Assembly: GCF_920984665.1 (NCBI RefSeq)
Contig: NZ_CAKLBP010000001.1
Location: 834,858-898,857, forward strand
Source: Pedobacter sp. Leaf170
GTDB taxonomy: Bacteria > Bacteroidota > Bacteroidia > Sphingobacteriales > Sphingobacteriaceae
Length of the DNA stretch: 64,000 nucleotides
Direction: 5' to 3'
The notes under the pieces were generated by a model. That model was not told the DNA's origin, ran no database searches, and was given only the letters and a program-made list of their open reading frames with translations. The first letter of the stretch is position 1. Each line of letters begins with the position of its first letter. A program made the translations under genes and the position numbers. This document shows, piece after piece, positions 1 through 8,695 of the stretch.

Positions 1-176
1 ATCGCCATAAAATGGGTTTCACATTTCCTTTCGAAAATTGGCTGTCAACGAATGAACAGTTTTTGAGCAAATTTTCCGGTCTAGGAAATAAAAAAGTTAA
101 TGCTTTTTTTGAGGATTTTAAGAAAGGGAAACTGCATTGGAGTAAGATGATGGCTTTATATCAGGTAGTTGACTAA
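1..176 (+). CDS. Asparagine synthase (glutamine-hydrolysing), C-terminal end, partial
   Basis: The reading frame that enters the window at base 3 runs 57 codons to a TAA at 174-176. It contains KMGFTFPFENWL, which resembles the conserved C-terminal K-x-G-F-x-x-P-F-x-x-W-L stretch of class B (AsnB/WbpS-like) asparagine synthetases. Such enzymes are common in O-antigen and exopolysaccharide loci, where they may amidate sugars, and this copy sits directly upstream of a glycosyltransferase. Only the tail is visible, so the catalytic domains cannot be checked. Family call likely; role inferred from context. Confidence 0.72.
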   Translation, partial: RHKMGFTFPFENWLSTNEQFLSKFSGLGNKKVNAFFEDFKKGKLHWSKMMALYQVVD

Positions 177-230
177 GTGTGTTACACCTCACCCGCCGCC
201 CTCTAATGTTATTAACATGAGAAAAGCCAT

Positions 231-309
231 TGTCAGTCTGAGGCTGTCGAAGGGCTTTCTTAAAATCTAAAACAAAAAATATTTGTCCTTCGACAAGCTC
301 AGGATGACA
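231..309. repeat. Inverted pair of dispersed REP-like repeats
   Basis: Positions 287-309 hold CTTCGACAAGCTCAGGATGA plus flanks, and 231-254 hold a slightly diverged reverse complement (TGTCAGTCTGAGGCTGTCGA). The pair can fold into a long hairpin with a loop of about 32 nt. Related degenerate copies occur at 30178-30199 and in the cluster 31133-31295, so this is a dispersed repeat family. The rest of 177-392 holds no gene; 185-203 resembles the start of the other repeat family found at 1597-2003. Confidence 0.7.
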
Positions 310-392
310 AACGCAGATAAAAATCCCCTTAAGTTAATGACATACCCCGGACTCTCGTTGAAGTGAAGGCGCATATAAATTAAAATTACCGT

Positions 393-1499
393 TTGACAAC
401 TCATAAAAAAGTCCTCTTTCTTACATTATATATTTTCGGTTTAACCGGGGGTATTGAAAAAGTTTGCAGGAGTTTTGCCAAAGTTTTGAAGGATTTATTT
501 GCTGAGGGTAGCATTGAAAATTATCAGGTATTAAGTATTTATGATGCTCAGCCTGACGATAGATATATTGATTTCAACAAATTCAAAGGGTTTCGTGCGA
601 GTAAGTTAAGATTTGCTTTTGAAGTGATAATGAATGGAAAAAATGCTGATGTTATCGTTCTGAGTCATATTAACCTCTTGCCTTTTGGCTGGCTGATAAA
701 AAAAATTAGTCCTGGGAAAAGAATTGTTTTATTTGCGCATGGTATTGAAATCTGGGGTAAGCTGAGCAAATGGAAAACTAGTTTCATCCAAAAGCAAGTT
801 GAAGTGATCGCAGTAAGTAACTACACTGCCGAGAAGCTGAAAGAAATCCATCAGGCATCAACAAAAAACATTAAGGTTATACATAATTGCTTGGATCCTT
901 TCTTTGCAACACCGATCTCACTTGATAAACCACAATCTTTGCTTAAGCGATATAATCTTGAAGTAGATTCTAAAGTATTGTTTTCGTTAAACAGATTATC
1001 ATCGTCTGAGCAATACAAGGGTTACGATAAAGTTATTGAAGTTTTAGCCGAACTCCCTGAAAACTTCTATTACATTTTGGGTGGCAAAGCTGATGCTAGA
1101 GAAGAACAAAGGGTTAATGCATTAATTATACAGCATAAGCTCCAGAATAGGGTTAAATTAATTGGATTTATTAATGATGAGGAACTGATAGATCATTATT
1201 TATTGGCCGATGTTTTTGTAATGCCAAGTAAGGCCGAAGGTTTTGGGATAAGCTTCATTGAAGCCGCAGCTTGCGGAAGACGTTCTGTTACCGGAAATCA
1301 AGATGGCAGTAAGGACGCAATATTAAATGGTTCTTTGGGTCAGTCGGTAAATCCAACTGATAAACCTGCACTAAAAGCGGCAATACTGGACGAAATAGAT
1401 TTGATTTACAACAAAATAGATTTACAAGAGAAGTGTTTAAAGGCTTTTGGTTTTGAAGGATATAAGATACGGATAAGTGATAGACTGGTTAATTGTTGA
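393..1499 (+). CDS. GT4-family glycosyltransferase
   Basis: A 368-residue cytoplasmic glycosyltransferase with the GT-B layout. The N-terminus carries the glycine-rich acceptor-side loop (GLTGGIEKV, about residues 17-25). The C-terminal half carries the donor-binding E-x7-E motif in AEGFGISFIEAA (from about residue 281). GT4 enzymes transfer a sugar from a nucleotide-sugar, usually with retention, in glycan assembly. The start is TTG at 393; no upstream in-frame ATG gives a better start. It is separated from the exporter genes by a 600-bp repeat-filled spacer. Substrate unknown. Family call firm, sugar specificity open. Confidence 0.88.
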   Translation: MTTHKKVLFLTLYIFGLTGGIEKVCRSFAKVLKDLFAEGSIENYQVLSIYDAQPDDRYIDFNKFKGFRASKLRFAFEVIMNGKNADVIVLSHINLLPFGWLIKKISPGKRIVLFAHGIEIWGKLSKWKTSFIQKQVEVIAVSNYTAEKLKEIHQASTKNIKVIHNCLDPFFATPISLDKPQSLLKRYNLEVDSKVLFSLNRLSSSEQYKGYDKVIEVLAELPENFYYILGGKADAREEQRVNALIIQHKLQNRVKLIGFINDEELIDHYLLADVFVMPSKAEGFGISFIEAAACGRRSVTGNQDGSKDAILNGSLGQSVNPTDKPALKAAILDEIDLIYNKIDLQEKCLKAFGFEGYKIRISDRLVNC

Positions 1500-1596
1500 A
1501 TTGGTTAATAGTTCAAAAAATAGGTTCATTGTCTTGCCTGGATAGGCTTATTTCTTTTGATAACAAAAGACCTGCGAAGTAAGCTTGAACATAAAA

Positions 1597-2003
1597 CCTC
1601 ATCCTCCGCCCTCTCCTTGAAGAGCCGGAGCTATTGCAATCTAGACCATGCCGTTTTAAAAGCGGGAATCTAGTTGAGGTGATAGGGCTTAGCCGGTTGG
1701 AGAAAGAAGGTGATACTACAAAAACCTAACCCCCCGCCCTCTTCTTGAAGAGAGGGAGCTATTAAAACCAAAAAATAGATTGTGAGGCTAGATATGAATC
1801 GAATAATTAGAGGGAGCTATCAAAACCTAGACAGTTCGGGTTTAAAAGCGGAACGTAGGAGAGGTGATAAGGCTTAGCTGGATGGAGACAGAAGTTGAAA
1901 CTACAAATAACCTCACCCCCCCCGCCCTCTCCTTGAAGAGATGGAGCTATTGAATACAAAAAATAGACTGTAAGGTTAGACTTGAAGAGCCGGAGCTATT
2001 TGG
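1597..2003. repeat. Tandem degenerate repeat array with small hairpins
   Basis: The 605-bp gap 1500-2104 has no gene and is mostly repeat. The core CCTCACCCCCCGCCCTCT-CCTTGA-AGAGGGAGCTATT occurs at 1597-1635, 1724-1763 and 1911-1952, with shorter pieces near 1807 and 1981-2003. CCCTCT and AGAGGG form a short stem. Between cores lies a second conserved block (TTTAAAAGCGG ... GAGGTGATAGGGCTTA; 1655-1690 and 1829-1875), so the unit is roughly 130-190 bp and diverged. A piece of the same core lies at 185-203. Function unknown. Confidence 0.72.
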
Positions 2004-2104
2004 TTAACAAAACCTGGCAACCAATAAACCGCAACAGATAATAGGAGATAGAAAATTAATTACATTCGGCTAGAAACGGGAAATACGCAACGAATAATGA
2101 ATTA

Positions 2105-2962
2105 ATGCAACATAAAGAGGAACATAATTGGACTATTGAATCAAAAGCTTCCTTATTTGATTTAAAGTTAAATGAGGTTTGGGCTTATCGAGATTTATTA
2201 GCTCTCTTGGTAAGAAGGGATTTTGTTTCCTTTTACAAGCAAACCATATTAGGGCCGCTGTGGTTTTTCATACAGCCTTTATTTACCACCATTATTTTCA
2301 CCTTTATATTTGGAAACCTTGCAGGAATTTCGACCGATGGTTTACCAAAACCACTTTTTTATATGGCAGGCATAACTGCCTGGAACTACTTTTCTGATTG
2401 TTTAACAAAAACATCTACCGTATTCAGAGATAATGCCGGCATTTTTGGAAAAGTTTATTTCCCGAGGCTAATTATGCCTTTAAGTATTGTAGTAAGTAAT
2501 CTGGTTCGTTTTGGTGTGCAAATGATATTGTTTCTGCTAATGATGAGCTATTATTATTTGAACGGAGCATCCTTCCATATTACTTCAACCATTTTACTTT
2601 TTCCATTAATCGTTGTTTTAATGGCTTTACTTGGCTTAGGCGCAGGCATGATTATCTCGGCTATGACCACAAAGTATCGTGATTTAGCTTTTTTGGTGGG
2701 CTTCGGCGTACAATTGCTCATGTATACAACAACCGTAATCTACCCATTATCAACAGCTTTAACTAAATATCCTGAGTATGCCTGGATAATTGAATATAAC
2801 CCTATGACGCCAATTCTGGAAACCTTCCGCTATGGCTTTTTGGGTGAAGGCAGTTTCAGCTGGGGAAGCCTGGGCTATGCTATTGGGGTTACTATGGGAC
2901 TGCTTGTGTTTGGGATAGTGATTTTTAATAAAGTGGAGCGGACTTTTGTGGATACGGTTTAG
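2105..2962 (+). CDS. wzm: ABC-2 type polysaccharide export permease (Wzm-like)
   Basis: A 285-residue integral membrane protein with about six hydrophobic segments. After a cytoplasmic N-terminus it has the typical entry LLALLVRRDFVSFYKQTILGPLWFFIQPLF (roughly residues 35-64), the hallmark of ABC-2 O-antigen/teichoic-acid export permeases. It ends in ..VERTFVDTV, the usual C-terminus of Wzm (ERTFxDxV). It should pair with the Wzt ATPase at 4651-5907 to move an undecaprenyl-linked glycan across the inner membrane. A pseudogene, a wzt remnant and an acyltransferase now separate the two genes, which normally adjoin. Length is normal and the call is firm. Confidence 0.92.
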   Translation: MQHKEEHNWTIESKASLFDLKLNEVWAYRDLLALLVRRDFVSFYKQTILGPLWFFIQPLFTTIIFTFIFGNLAGISTDGLPKPLFYMAGITAWNYFSDCLTKTSTVFRDNAGIFGKVYFPRLIMPLSIVVSNLVRFGVQMILFLLMMSYYYLNGASFHITSTILLFPLIVVLMALLGLGAGMIISAMTTKYRDLAFLVGFGVQLLMYTTTVIYPLSTALTKYPEYAWIIEYNPMTPILETFRYGFLGEGSFSWGSLGYAIGVTMGLLVFGIVIFNKVERTFVDTV

Positions 2963-3080
2963 GTGAGGACGAGGTTGAGACTAAGGTTGAGGGTTTTATG
3001 GCGCTTAAAAAATAATTTCCATTTTGTTTATATTGCTTATTATATCTCGATCTACTGAATGTGAAATTGAATACTAGACC

Positions 3081-3436
3081 ATGTATTATAATTTCACAGA
3101 AATGCCAGTATGGAAATTAGCAATGGAATAAGCAGTTTCAGTATTCAATTTAACTATTGATTTACCAAAGCAAGAGGATTATGCGCTGACATCACAAATT
3201 AGAAGATCATCCGTTTCTATCTCTGATAATTTAGCAGAAGGTTTTGGAAGAGAAACTAATCTAGATAAAAAGCGATTTTGCATAATGTCAAAAGGTTCGC
3301 TTCTAGAATCAAAAATCAACTTATTTATGGGCGAAACGTTGGCTACTTTGATGTTGAAAAAGCAATTGAATTAATAGCAATGAATGAAAAAATCCATTTT
3401 GAACTTAATAAACTAATTAAAAGCTTAAAGTCTTAA
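3081..3436 (+). pseudogene. Four-helix-bundle (S23/IVS-type) protein, pseudogene
   Basis: Translation from ATG 3081 gives MPVWKLAME, an in-frame TAA at 3129-3131, then DYALTSQIRRSSVSISDNLA and EGFGRE. That is the conserved core of the S23-type four-helix-bundle family (TIGR02436-like), whose usual text is YGLTSQIRRAAVSIPSNIAEG. Near 3330 the match moves to another frame, which ends ..ELNKLIKSLKS at TAA 3434-3436. A premature stop plus a frameshift make it non-functional. An imperfect inverted repeat (about 2971-2991 against 3443-3461, GTTGAG/CTCAAC type) brackets it. The family's own function is unclear. Confidence 0.85.
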
Positions 3437-3473
3437 ACTAGGCCTCAGTCTTAACCTCAACTTTATTTAAAGA

Positions 3474-3518
3474 ATGTCAATAGCTATCAAAGTAGAAAAT
3501 CTTTCAAAAGTCTATTAA
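3474..3518 (+). pseudogene. 15-codon remnant of a wzt (ABC ATPase) start
   Basis: ATG at 3474 opens MSIAIKVENLSKVY and then stops (TAA 3516-3518). This matches the N-terminus of the intact Wzt at 4651 (ISIRVENLSKAY) residue for residue in its core, while the DNA differs at many third positions. The intact gene is about 1.1 kb downstream, behind an acyltransferase gene that begins right after the stop. The simplest reading is that an ancestral wzt followed wzm here and was replaced when the acyltransferase-wzt block was recombined in. A real 14-residue peptide is much less likely. Confidence 0.72.
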
Positions 3519-3521
3519 TTG

Positions 3522-4640
3522 ATGAGTAAGTTTAAAGCAATAACAAAGCAACTAAATTCTCCATTTATAACTCCAGATTTTTTGGACGTAAAGTACATAC
3601 CTTCATTAGACGGTTGGAGAGCTGTGGCCATAATAATGGTTATTCAAGCACATTTTATGCTTACTTTGGAGAAAGGAACACTAATTCATACGATATTAAA
3701 ATTTACAGCTATTGGGATTTTAGGTGTAAAAATATTTTTTGTTTTAAGTGGTTTCTTAATTACTACGCTATTAATTAAAGAAAAAATAAAGTTTGGCCAT
3801 TTAAATCTAAAAAAATTCTTTATTCGCAGAGCATTAAGAATAGTGCCTGTTTTATACCTCTATCTTATTTCAGTTTTTGTTATTAATCAAATTCTTAAAC
3901 TTAATTTAATACAATCAAATTTTCTAGGACCATTGCTCTACATTAATAACTTTAGCTTTTTTTCTGCGACTTGGCTTACTGGGCATACGTGGAGTTTAGC
4001 TGTAGAAGAACAATTTTACCTAATCTGGCCTTTTGTTTTTAAATTTTTGCGCAACAGTTTCAAGATTTGTTTAATAATAATCCTAATCATACCTTTTATT
4101 AAGGTTGTCCAACATTTAAATCAAGAGATTTCGAATTATATTTTAGCCCCATTTTTTGTTCCGGCAAGCTCAATATTTACTGGTGTTTTAATAAGTCTAT
4201 CATGCTTTAATTCTCGCATCTCAAATAAACTTATCAAACAAAAAAATTTCAAATATGGCATCTTCATAGTTTGTATTATATGGATATATGTGAATTATTA
4301 TATATCTGCAAGAGGTATTTATGGAATTTATTCAGTCCCATTTGGCGATATTTTTACTGATTTTTGTATAGCCTACTTGATTTTGTTTTCGATTATCAGA
4401 AAATCACATTTCATTTTTGCCATATTAAATAGCAAATTCCTAAAAAAAATTGGTGTTATTTCTTATAGTATCTACATCTGGCAACAACTATTCATTATAC
4501 CTAAAGGAAATTATCCAATATTAGAGCAGTACTTTTATTTTCCTTTTAATTTAATTCTAGTGTTTGGATTTGGTTTTCTATCCTACTACTTTTTCGAAAG
4601 ACCATTTCTAAAATTAAAAAATAAGTTCTCAAATCACTAA
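3522..4640 (+). CDS. Acyltransferase-3 (OafA/YrhL-like) membrane O-acyltransferase
   Basis: A 372-residue polytopic membrane protein with about ten hydrophobic helices. Near the N-terminus it has IPSLDGWRAVAIIMVIQAHF, the acyltransferase-3 opening (LDGLRAxAxxxVxxxH) with its candidate active-site histidine. It continues with IFFVLSGFLIT, R-RALRIVPVLYLY and TWSLAVEEQFYLIWP, all typical of the family. Such proteins O-acetylate or otherwise acylate surface sugars at the membrane. ATG at 3522 is chosen over the TTG one codon earlier. The gene sits immediately behind the wzt remnant, so it probably arrived as an insertion between exporter genes. Confidence 0.9.
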   Translation: MSKFKAITKQLNSPFITPDFLDVKYIPSLDGWRAVAIIMVIQAHFMLTLEKGTLIHTILKFTAIGILGVKIFFVLSGFLITTLLIKEKIKFGHLNLKKFFIRRALRIVPVLYLYLISVFVINQILKLNLIQSNFLGPLLYINNFSFFSATWLTGHTWSLAVEEQFYLIWPFVFKFLRNSFKICLIIILIIPFIKVVQHLNQEISNYILAPFFVPASSIFTGVLISLSCFNSRISNKLIKQKNFKYGIFIVCIIWIYVNYYISARGIYGIYSVPFGDIFTDFCIAYLILFSIIRKSHFIFAILNSKFLKKIGVISYSIYIWQQLFIIPKGNYPILEQYFYFPFNLILVFGFGFLSYYFFERPFLKLKNKFSNH

Positions 4641-4650
4641 GTCTGCAAGT

Positions 4651-5907
4651 TTGTCTAAAAAAATTTCCATAAGAGTCGAAAACCTCTCAAAAGCTTATCA
4701 ACTCGGCCAAATTGGTACAGGTACTATTAGCCGTGATTTGGAGCGATGGTATGCCAAAGTACGAGGAAAAGAAGATCCTTTTTTACGGATTGGAGAAGCT
4801 AATGACCGCAGCACCAAAGGTGATAGTGATATTGTTTGGAGTTTAAAGGATATCAATTTTGAAATTGAGCAGGGCGATGCTGTTGGGATTATTGGCAGAA
4901 ATGGTGCTGGCAAAAGTACACTGTTAAAAATATTAAGTAAAGTTACTGCCCCAACTTCTGGGAAAATTTCGGGTAGAGGTAGAATTGCGAGTTTACTGGA
5001 GGTTGGTACAGGTTTTCATCCAGAACTATCAGGCCGGGAGAATATTTTCCTTAATGGCGCTATTCTTGGCATGCGCAAAAAAGAAATCCAACGCAAACTA
5101 GAAGAAATTGTAGATTTTGCAGGGATTGAACGTTATTTAGATACACCGGTGAAACGTTACAGCTCTGGCATGTATGTACGCCTGGCTTTCGCTGTTGCTG
5201 CACACTTGGAAAGTGAAATTTTAATCGTTGATGAGGTTTTGGCGGTTGGTGATGCAGAGTTTCAGAAAAAATGTCTAGGTAAAATGGGCGAGGTGAGTAA
5301 GGGTGAAGGGAGAACGGTGCTTTTTGTGAGCCATAATATGGGGAGTGTGAAGGAGCTATGCACAAAATCCATTCTTTTAACAAATGGTTATATAAGTGAT
5401 TATACTAATACGTCAGCAGTGATTCAAAAATATCTTAAACACAATATTAAAGATTCATCTATTTGGATATCTCAACAATCAACTAATGACATTGCTTTAA
5501 TAAAGCAAGTATGGATTACAAATAATTCTATTATTGCAAATAAGCTTTTCACAAAGAAAAATAATTATCTGAATATAAAACTTGATATAAAAGATAATAT
5601 AATGTTTAAAACTATTGGATTTGAAATTTTAACAAAGGAGGACATATCAATTTTTTGCTCACATGATTATGATGTAGCATCACAACACTACACCAAAGGC
5701 ATTTACCATTTAAAGATACCAGTACCAGAAAATTTAAGACCAGGCCAATATTATGTAAATGTTGGCACAAACGATACTGATTTATCAACTATTGAATACT
5801 TTCAGGCAGTCATTGATTTTGAAGTTTTAGGAAGCATTGAGGAATTAAAAGATCTTCGCCCTGGTTTAATTTATTATCCACTTAACTGGAGCATCACAAA
5901 AGAATAG
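4651..5907 (+). CDS. wzt: ABC transporter ATPase with glycan-binding C-domain (Wzt)
   Basis: A 418-residue nucleotide-binding subunit of the Wzm-Wzt exporter. Walker A GRNGAGKST lies at about residues 82-90, the signature region RYSSGMYVRLAF at about 169, and Walker B ILIVDEVLAVGD at about 190-201, followed by the H-loop in FVSHNMGS. From about residue 250 a beta-rich extension follows. In Wzt proteins this domain recognises the capped end of the O-polysaccharide, so export is tied to a specific terminal modification. The start is TTG at 4651. The base composition turns markedly AT-rich after about 5360, so the C-domain looks like a swapped module. Partner permease: 2105-2962. Confidence 0.93.
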   Translation: MSKKISIRVENLSKAYQLGQIGTGTISRDLERWYAKVRGKEDPFLRIGEANDRSTKGDSDIVWSLKDINFEIEQGDAVGIIGRNGAGKSTLLKILSKVTAPTSGKISGRGRIASLLEVGTGFHPELSGRENIFLNGAILGMRKKEIQRKLEEIVDFAGIERYLDTPVKRYSSGMYVRLAFAVAAHLESEILIVDEVLAVGDAEFQKKCLGKMGEVSKGEGRTVLFVSHNMGSVKELCTKSILLTNGYISDYTNTSAVIQKYLKHNIKDSSIWISQQSTNDIALIKQVWITNNSIIANKLFTKKNNYLNIKLDIKDNIMFKTIGFEILTKEDISIFCSHDYDVASQHYTKGIYHLKIPVPENLRPGQYYVNVGTNDTDLSTIEYFQAVIDFEVLGSIEELKDLRPGLIYYPLNWSITKE

Positions 5908-5908
5908 C

Positions 5909-6793
5909 ATGAGTAATCAATTAATTTTTAGAGCAATAAAAAAACTTAATAGGTATTTGACATGGAGAAAGTACCTAAAAAAATATGACAAAGACAAATG
6001 GTATTTCATATTGAAATATGGTTTAGGTGATGCCTATTTAGTTTGTACACTATTAAAAAAATTTGCTCAAATCAACGGTGATTTTATTCTGATTTTCGAA
6101 AAAAAAAATCAAGTCAACATACCAAATTTCTTTTTCAAGAAAAACTTAAGTTATTATGACAACAAGCTACCTTATGGTTTGATTAAAGAATTTGGTAGGC
6201 AGATTAAGGGTGTACCAATCATTTTACACCCGATAGACCTCAACGATCAAATCAGTCAGCTGATTGGATATAAGAAAATAACTTTATTAGATATCTATAA
6301 AATCTTATTAAATATTGATCTAAATACAAAACCCGACAACAGATTACTTCCTATTAAAGTATTAAATATAGCTACTCACAAGAACAAAGTTTTACTATGC
6401 CCACAAGCTAATTCTGTATCAACATTAGACATGAAATTTTGGATTAGGTTAGCAGAACTCATTAAGAGAACTGGTTACATTCCTATCTTTCTTCGAACGG
6501 AAAATTTAGAGAGCTATGAAAGTATTGATTTTCCAATAGAAGATGCCATCAGCATTTGCAATAATTTTCATGGAATTGTTTCTTTGCGTAGTGGATTTTG
6601 TGATTTAATTTCAACATGTGAAACAAAAAAAGTCATTATTTATCCACATGTACAATGGAGGTCAGGTAAATTGATTGATAGTACGAGCTTATCATTAATG
6701 GGTTTGTGTTTGGATGATGATAAATTATTAGAGATAGAACTTTATGAAAATCAAACAGAATCAGTTCACGAAGAAATTTTAAATTTTATATGA
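5909..6793 (+). CDS. Probable glycosyltransferase, GT9-like fold
   Basis: A 294-residue soluble protein starting at ATG 5909, one base after wzt. Two features recall heptosyltransferase-like GT-B enzymes: an early glycine-rich LKYGLGDAYLVCTLLKKF (about 32-49), and a C-terminal part with LLCPQANSVSTLDMKFW followed by GIVSLRSGFCDLISTCETKK, where GT9 members usually have a GGDTGLMHLAAA-like loop. No decisive catalytic motif is visible, so the family is tentative. It overlaps the next gene by 4 nt, indicating translational coupling. Very AT-rich, like its neighbours. Confidence 0.55.
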   Translation: MSNQLIFRAIKKLNRYLTWRKYLKKYDKDKWYFILKYGLGDAYLVCTLLKKFAQINGDFILIFEKKNQVNIPNFFFKKNLSYYDNKLPYGLIKEFGRQIKGVPIILHPIDLNDQISQLIGYKKITLLDIYKILLNIDLNTKPDNRLLPIKVLNIATHKNKVLLCPQANSVSTLDMKFWIRLAELIKRTGYIPIFLRTENLESYESIDFPIEDAISICNNFHGIVSLRSGFCDLISTCETKKVIIYPHVQWRSGKLIDSTSLSLMGLCLDDDKLLEIELYENQTESVHEEILNFI

Positions 6794-7413
6794 ATAAAAA
6801 AAACTACTTCTTAAAATTATATAACTATTCATTTAATTTACTGAACTCTTTACCAATTGCTCTTGAGCCGTTGCCTATTAATTATGCTCTTAACATTTTA
6901 AAACCTGCAATAGATAAAATTCAAGAAGACGAAATATTAAAAATTCATAATTTCAGAACAGAAAAAAAAATAGGCACTCCAGGTAATTCAAATAACTGGC
7001 AGGGGTTGAATTCAATAGGTATGCTTATGGATCGTTTTACAATTTTAATAATAAGAGAGTGGTCGCTAAAAAATAAAGTTCATAAAAATCATAAAAAAGC
7101 TAAAGAAATATATAAAAAACAAACATTAGATATTATTGAAGCCATGACACATACATCACCTGGGACGTCTTCAATGAATACTAAAATTACAAATATTAAA
7201 CAATCGCTGGATTATTCTACTTGGGAAGAATCATTTTTTGGAATGATAACAATTAATTTAATACTTTGGGAGGCACAGGAGGTATTATATATTAAAGATA
7301 TTGCCCAATTACCATCTGAGGAACTTAGAAGCTATATTGATTGGTTTTCGAAAGGTAATATAAAACGCAATGAATGCATACAACTTTGTGAAGAATATTT
7401 CTGGACAATTTGA
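6790..7413 (+). CDS. Hypothetical protein in glycan locus
   Basis: A 207-residue soluble, mostly alpha-helical and lysine-rich protein with no signal peptide and no membrane segment. I do not recognise a firm family. The stretch GLNSIGMLMDRFTILIIREW (about 75-94) faintly recalls DUF4254-type proteins, which occur next to GT9 glycosyltransferases, and the upstream partner here is a possible GT9. The ATGA overlap with that gene suggests the two products are made together and may work together. No catalytic motif is visible. Confidence 0.5.
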   Translation: MNKKNYFLKLYNYSFNLLNSLPIALEPLPINYALNILKPAIDKIQEDEILKIHNFRTEKKIGTPGNSNNWQGLNSIGMLMDRFTILIIREWSLKNKVHKNHKKAKEIYKKQTLDIIEAMTHTSPGTSSMNTKITNIKQSLDYSTWEESFFGMITINLILWEAQEVLYIKDIAQLPSEELRSYIDWFSKGNIKRNECIQLCEEYFWTI

Positions 7414-7422
7414 TATTATAGG

Positions 7423-8682
7423 ATGAAGATAGCTGTTATAGGAGCAGGAATTTCGGGTTTAAGCATTGCGAAGATGCTAAATACAAATAATGAAGTAGTA
7501 ATTTTTGAGAAAGCTGACGAAGCCGGAGGATTAATAAAATGCAAACGAGTGAATGATTGCCTTTTTCATAAAGTTGGTGGTCATATTTTTAATTCTAAAA
7601 ATGAATCAGTACATAATTGGTTTTGGTCGTTCTTTGATAAAGAAAAAGAATTCGTTAAAGCAACTAGAAATGCGAAGATTCTTTACCAAGGCGACATTAT
7701 TGGCTATCCAATAGAAAATCATGTATATTCTCTAAATAAAGATGTTACCTCTAAAATTATTTTAGAATTATTAGAAATTGATAAACTTCCTTTCCGTTCA
7801 CCTTTTGAATTCGATAATTTCAAGGACTTTCTTTTAGGATCTTTTGGAAAAACCCTATGTGATGCTCACTTCTTTCCATATAATACTAAATTATGGAATG
7901 TGGACTTAAAAAACGTGCCAATGAAATGGCTTGATGGAAAACTTCCAATGCCTAAAATTGCAGATATTTTAACAAAAAACATTTTAAGAGAGTCAGATCA
8001 AAGTATGGTACATACCACTTTCTACTATCCTAAAATAGACGGTTCTCAATTTATCGTTGACAGATTAAAATCTGAGCTTAACATTCGTTACAATAAAAAT
8101 ATAGATGATGTAAAATTTAATAAAGACAATGTAATTATTGAGGAAGAAAGTTTTGATTGTATTGTCTTTTGTGGAGATATTAGAAAATTACCGAATAAAA
8201 TTTTTAGCCTATTAGAAACTAACGGTATTAATGTCCAATACATTAAGAAGCTTCAGGCAAATGGAACATCTAATCTATTCTGTGAAACTAACCGAACTGA
8301 TATATCTTGGCTTTATATACCAGAAGATTTTACAAAGGCACACCGGATAATTTATACCGGTAATTTTAGTGAAACGAATAATCGCGGTAGTGACAGGTTA
8401 ACTTGTGTTGTAGAATTTTCTGGGAAGGTGAGCTACGAGCAGATGTGTAAAGACATAAAATCTTTACCCGGAGATCTAAAACCCTTGGACTATAATTATG
8501 AAGAGAGTTCTTATATCATTCACGATTCAACAACTTACAATGAAGTTGAAAATATGAAAGAAGTGTTATTAAAAAATAATATTCATTTAGTTGGCCGATT
8601 CGCAGAATGGGAATATTACAATATGGACAAAGCGATAGAAAGTGCAATGAGGCTTACCTGTAAGTTAAATAATCAAAATTAA
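7423..8682 (+). CDS. FAD-dependent protoporphyrinogen-oxidase-like oxidoreductase (COG1232 type)
   Basis: A 419-residue flavoprotein. The N-terminus has the dinucleotide-binding GAGISGL (residues 7-13), an acidic residue ending the second strand (VVIFEKADEAGG), and the GGHIFN stretch typical of amine-oxidase/UDP-galactopyranose-mutase relatives. Mid-protein PYNTKLWNVDLKNVPMKW matches the COG1232 pattern PYNEKLWG..... In polysaccharide clusters such proteins sit where a UDP-sugar ring mutase or sugar oxidase is expected, but the reaction here is not established. It is followed after 13 bp by a GT2 gene. Fold call strong; substrate unknown. Confidence 0.78.
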   Translation: MKIAVIGAGISGLSIAKMLNTNNEVVIFEKADEAGGLIKCKRVNDCLFHKVGGHIFNSKNESVHNWFWSFFDKEKEFVKATRNAKILYQGDIIGYPIENHVYSLNKDVTSKIILELLEIDKLPFRSPFEFDNFKDFLLGSFGKTLCDAHFFPYNTKLWNVDLKNVPMKWLDGKLPMPKIADILTKNILRESDQSMVHTTFYYPKIDGSQFIVDRLKSELNIRYNKNIDDVKFNKDNVIIEEESFDCIVFCGDIRKLPNKIFSLLETNGINVQYIKKLQANGTSNLFCETNRTDISWLYIPEDFTKAHRIIYTGNFSETNNRGSDRLTCVVEFSGKVSYEQMCKDIKSLPGDLKPLDYNYEESSYIIHDSTTYNEVENMKEVLLKNNIHLVGRFAEWEYYNMDKAIESAMRLTCKLNNQN

Positions 8683-8695
8683 AACGCTCCCAAAA

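Noticed and set aside
1597..2003. CRISPR array
   Set aside because: Repeats are diverged, unequally spaced and too long, and no cas gene is present.
3474..3518. Regulatory leader peptide
   Set aside because: Its 14 residues copy the Wzt N-terminus, so a gene remnant is the simpler explanation.
5060..5383. Reading frame on the - strand inside wzt
   Set aside because: Overlaps the Walker B and signature coding region on the other strand; cysteine- and proline-rich shadow.
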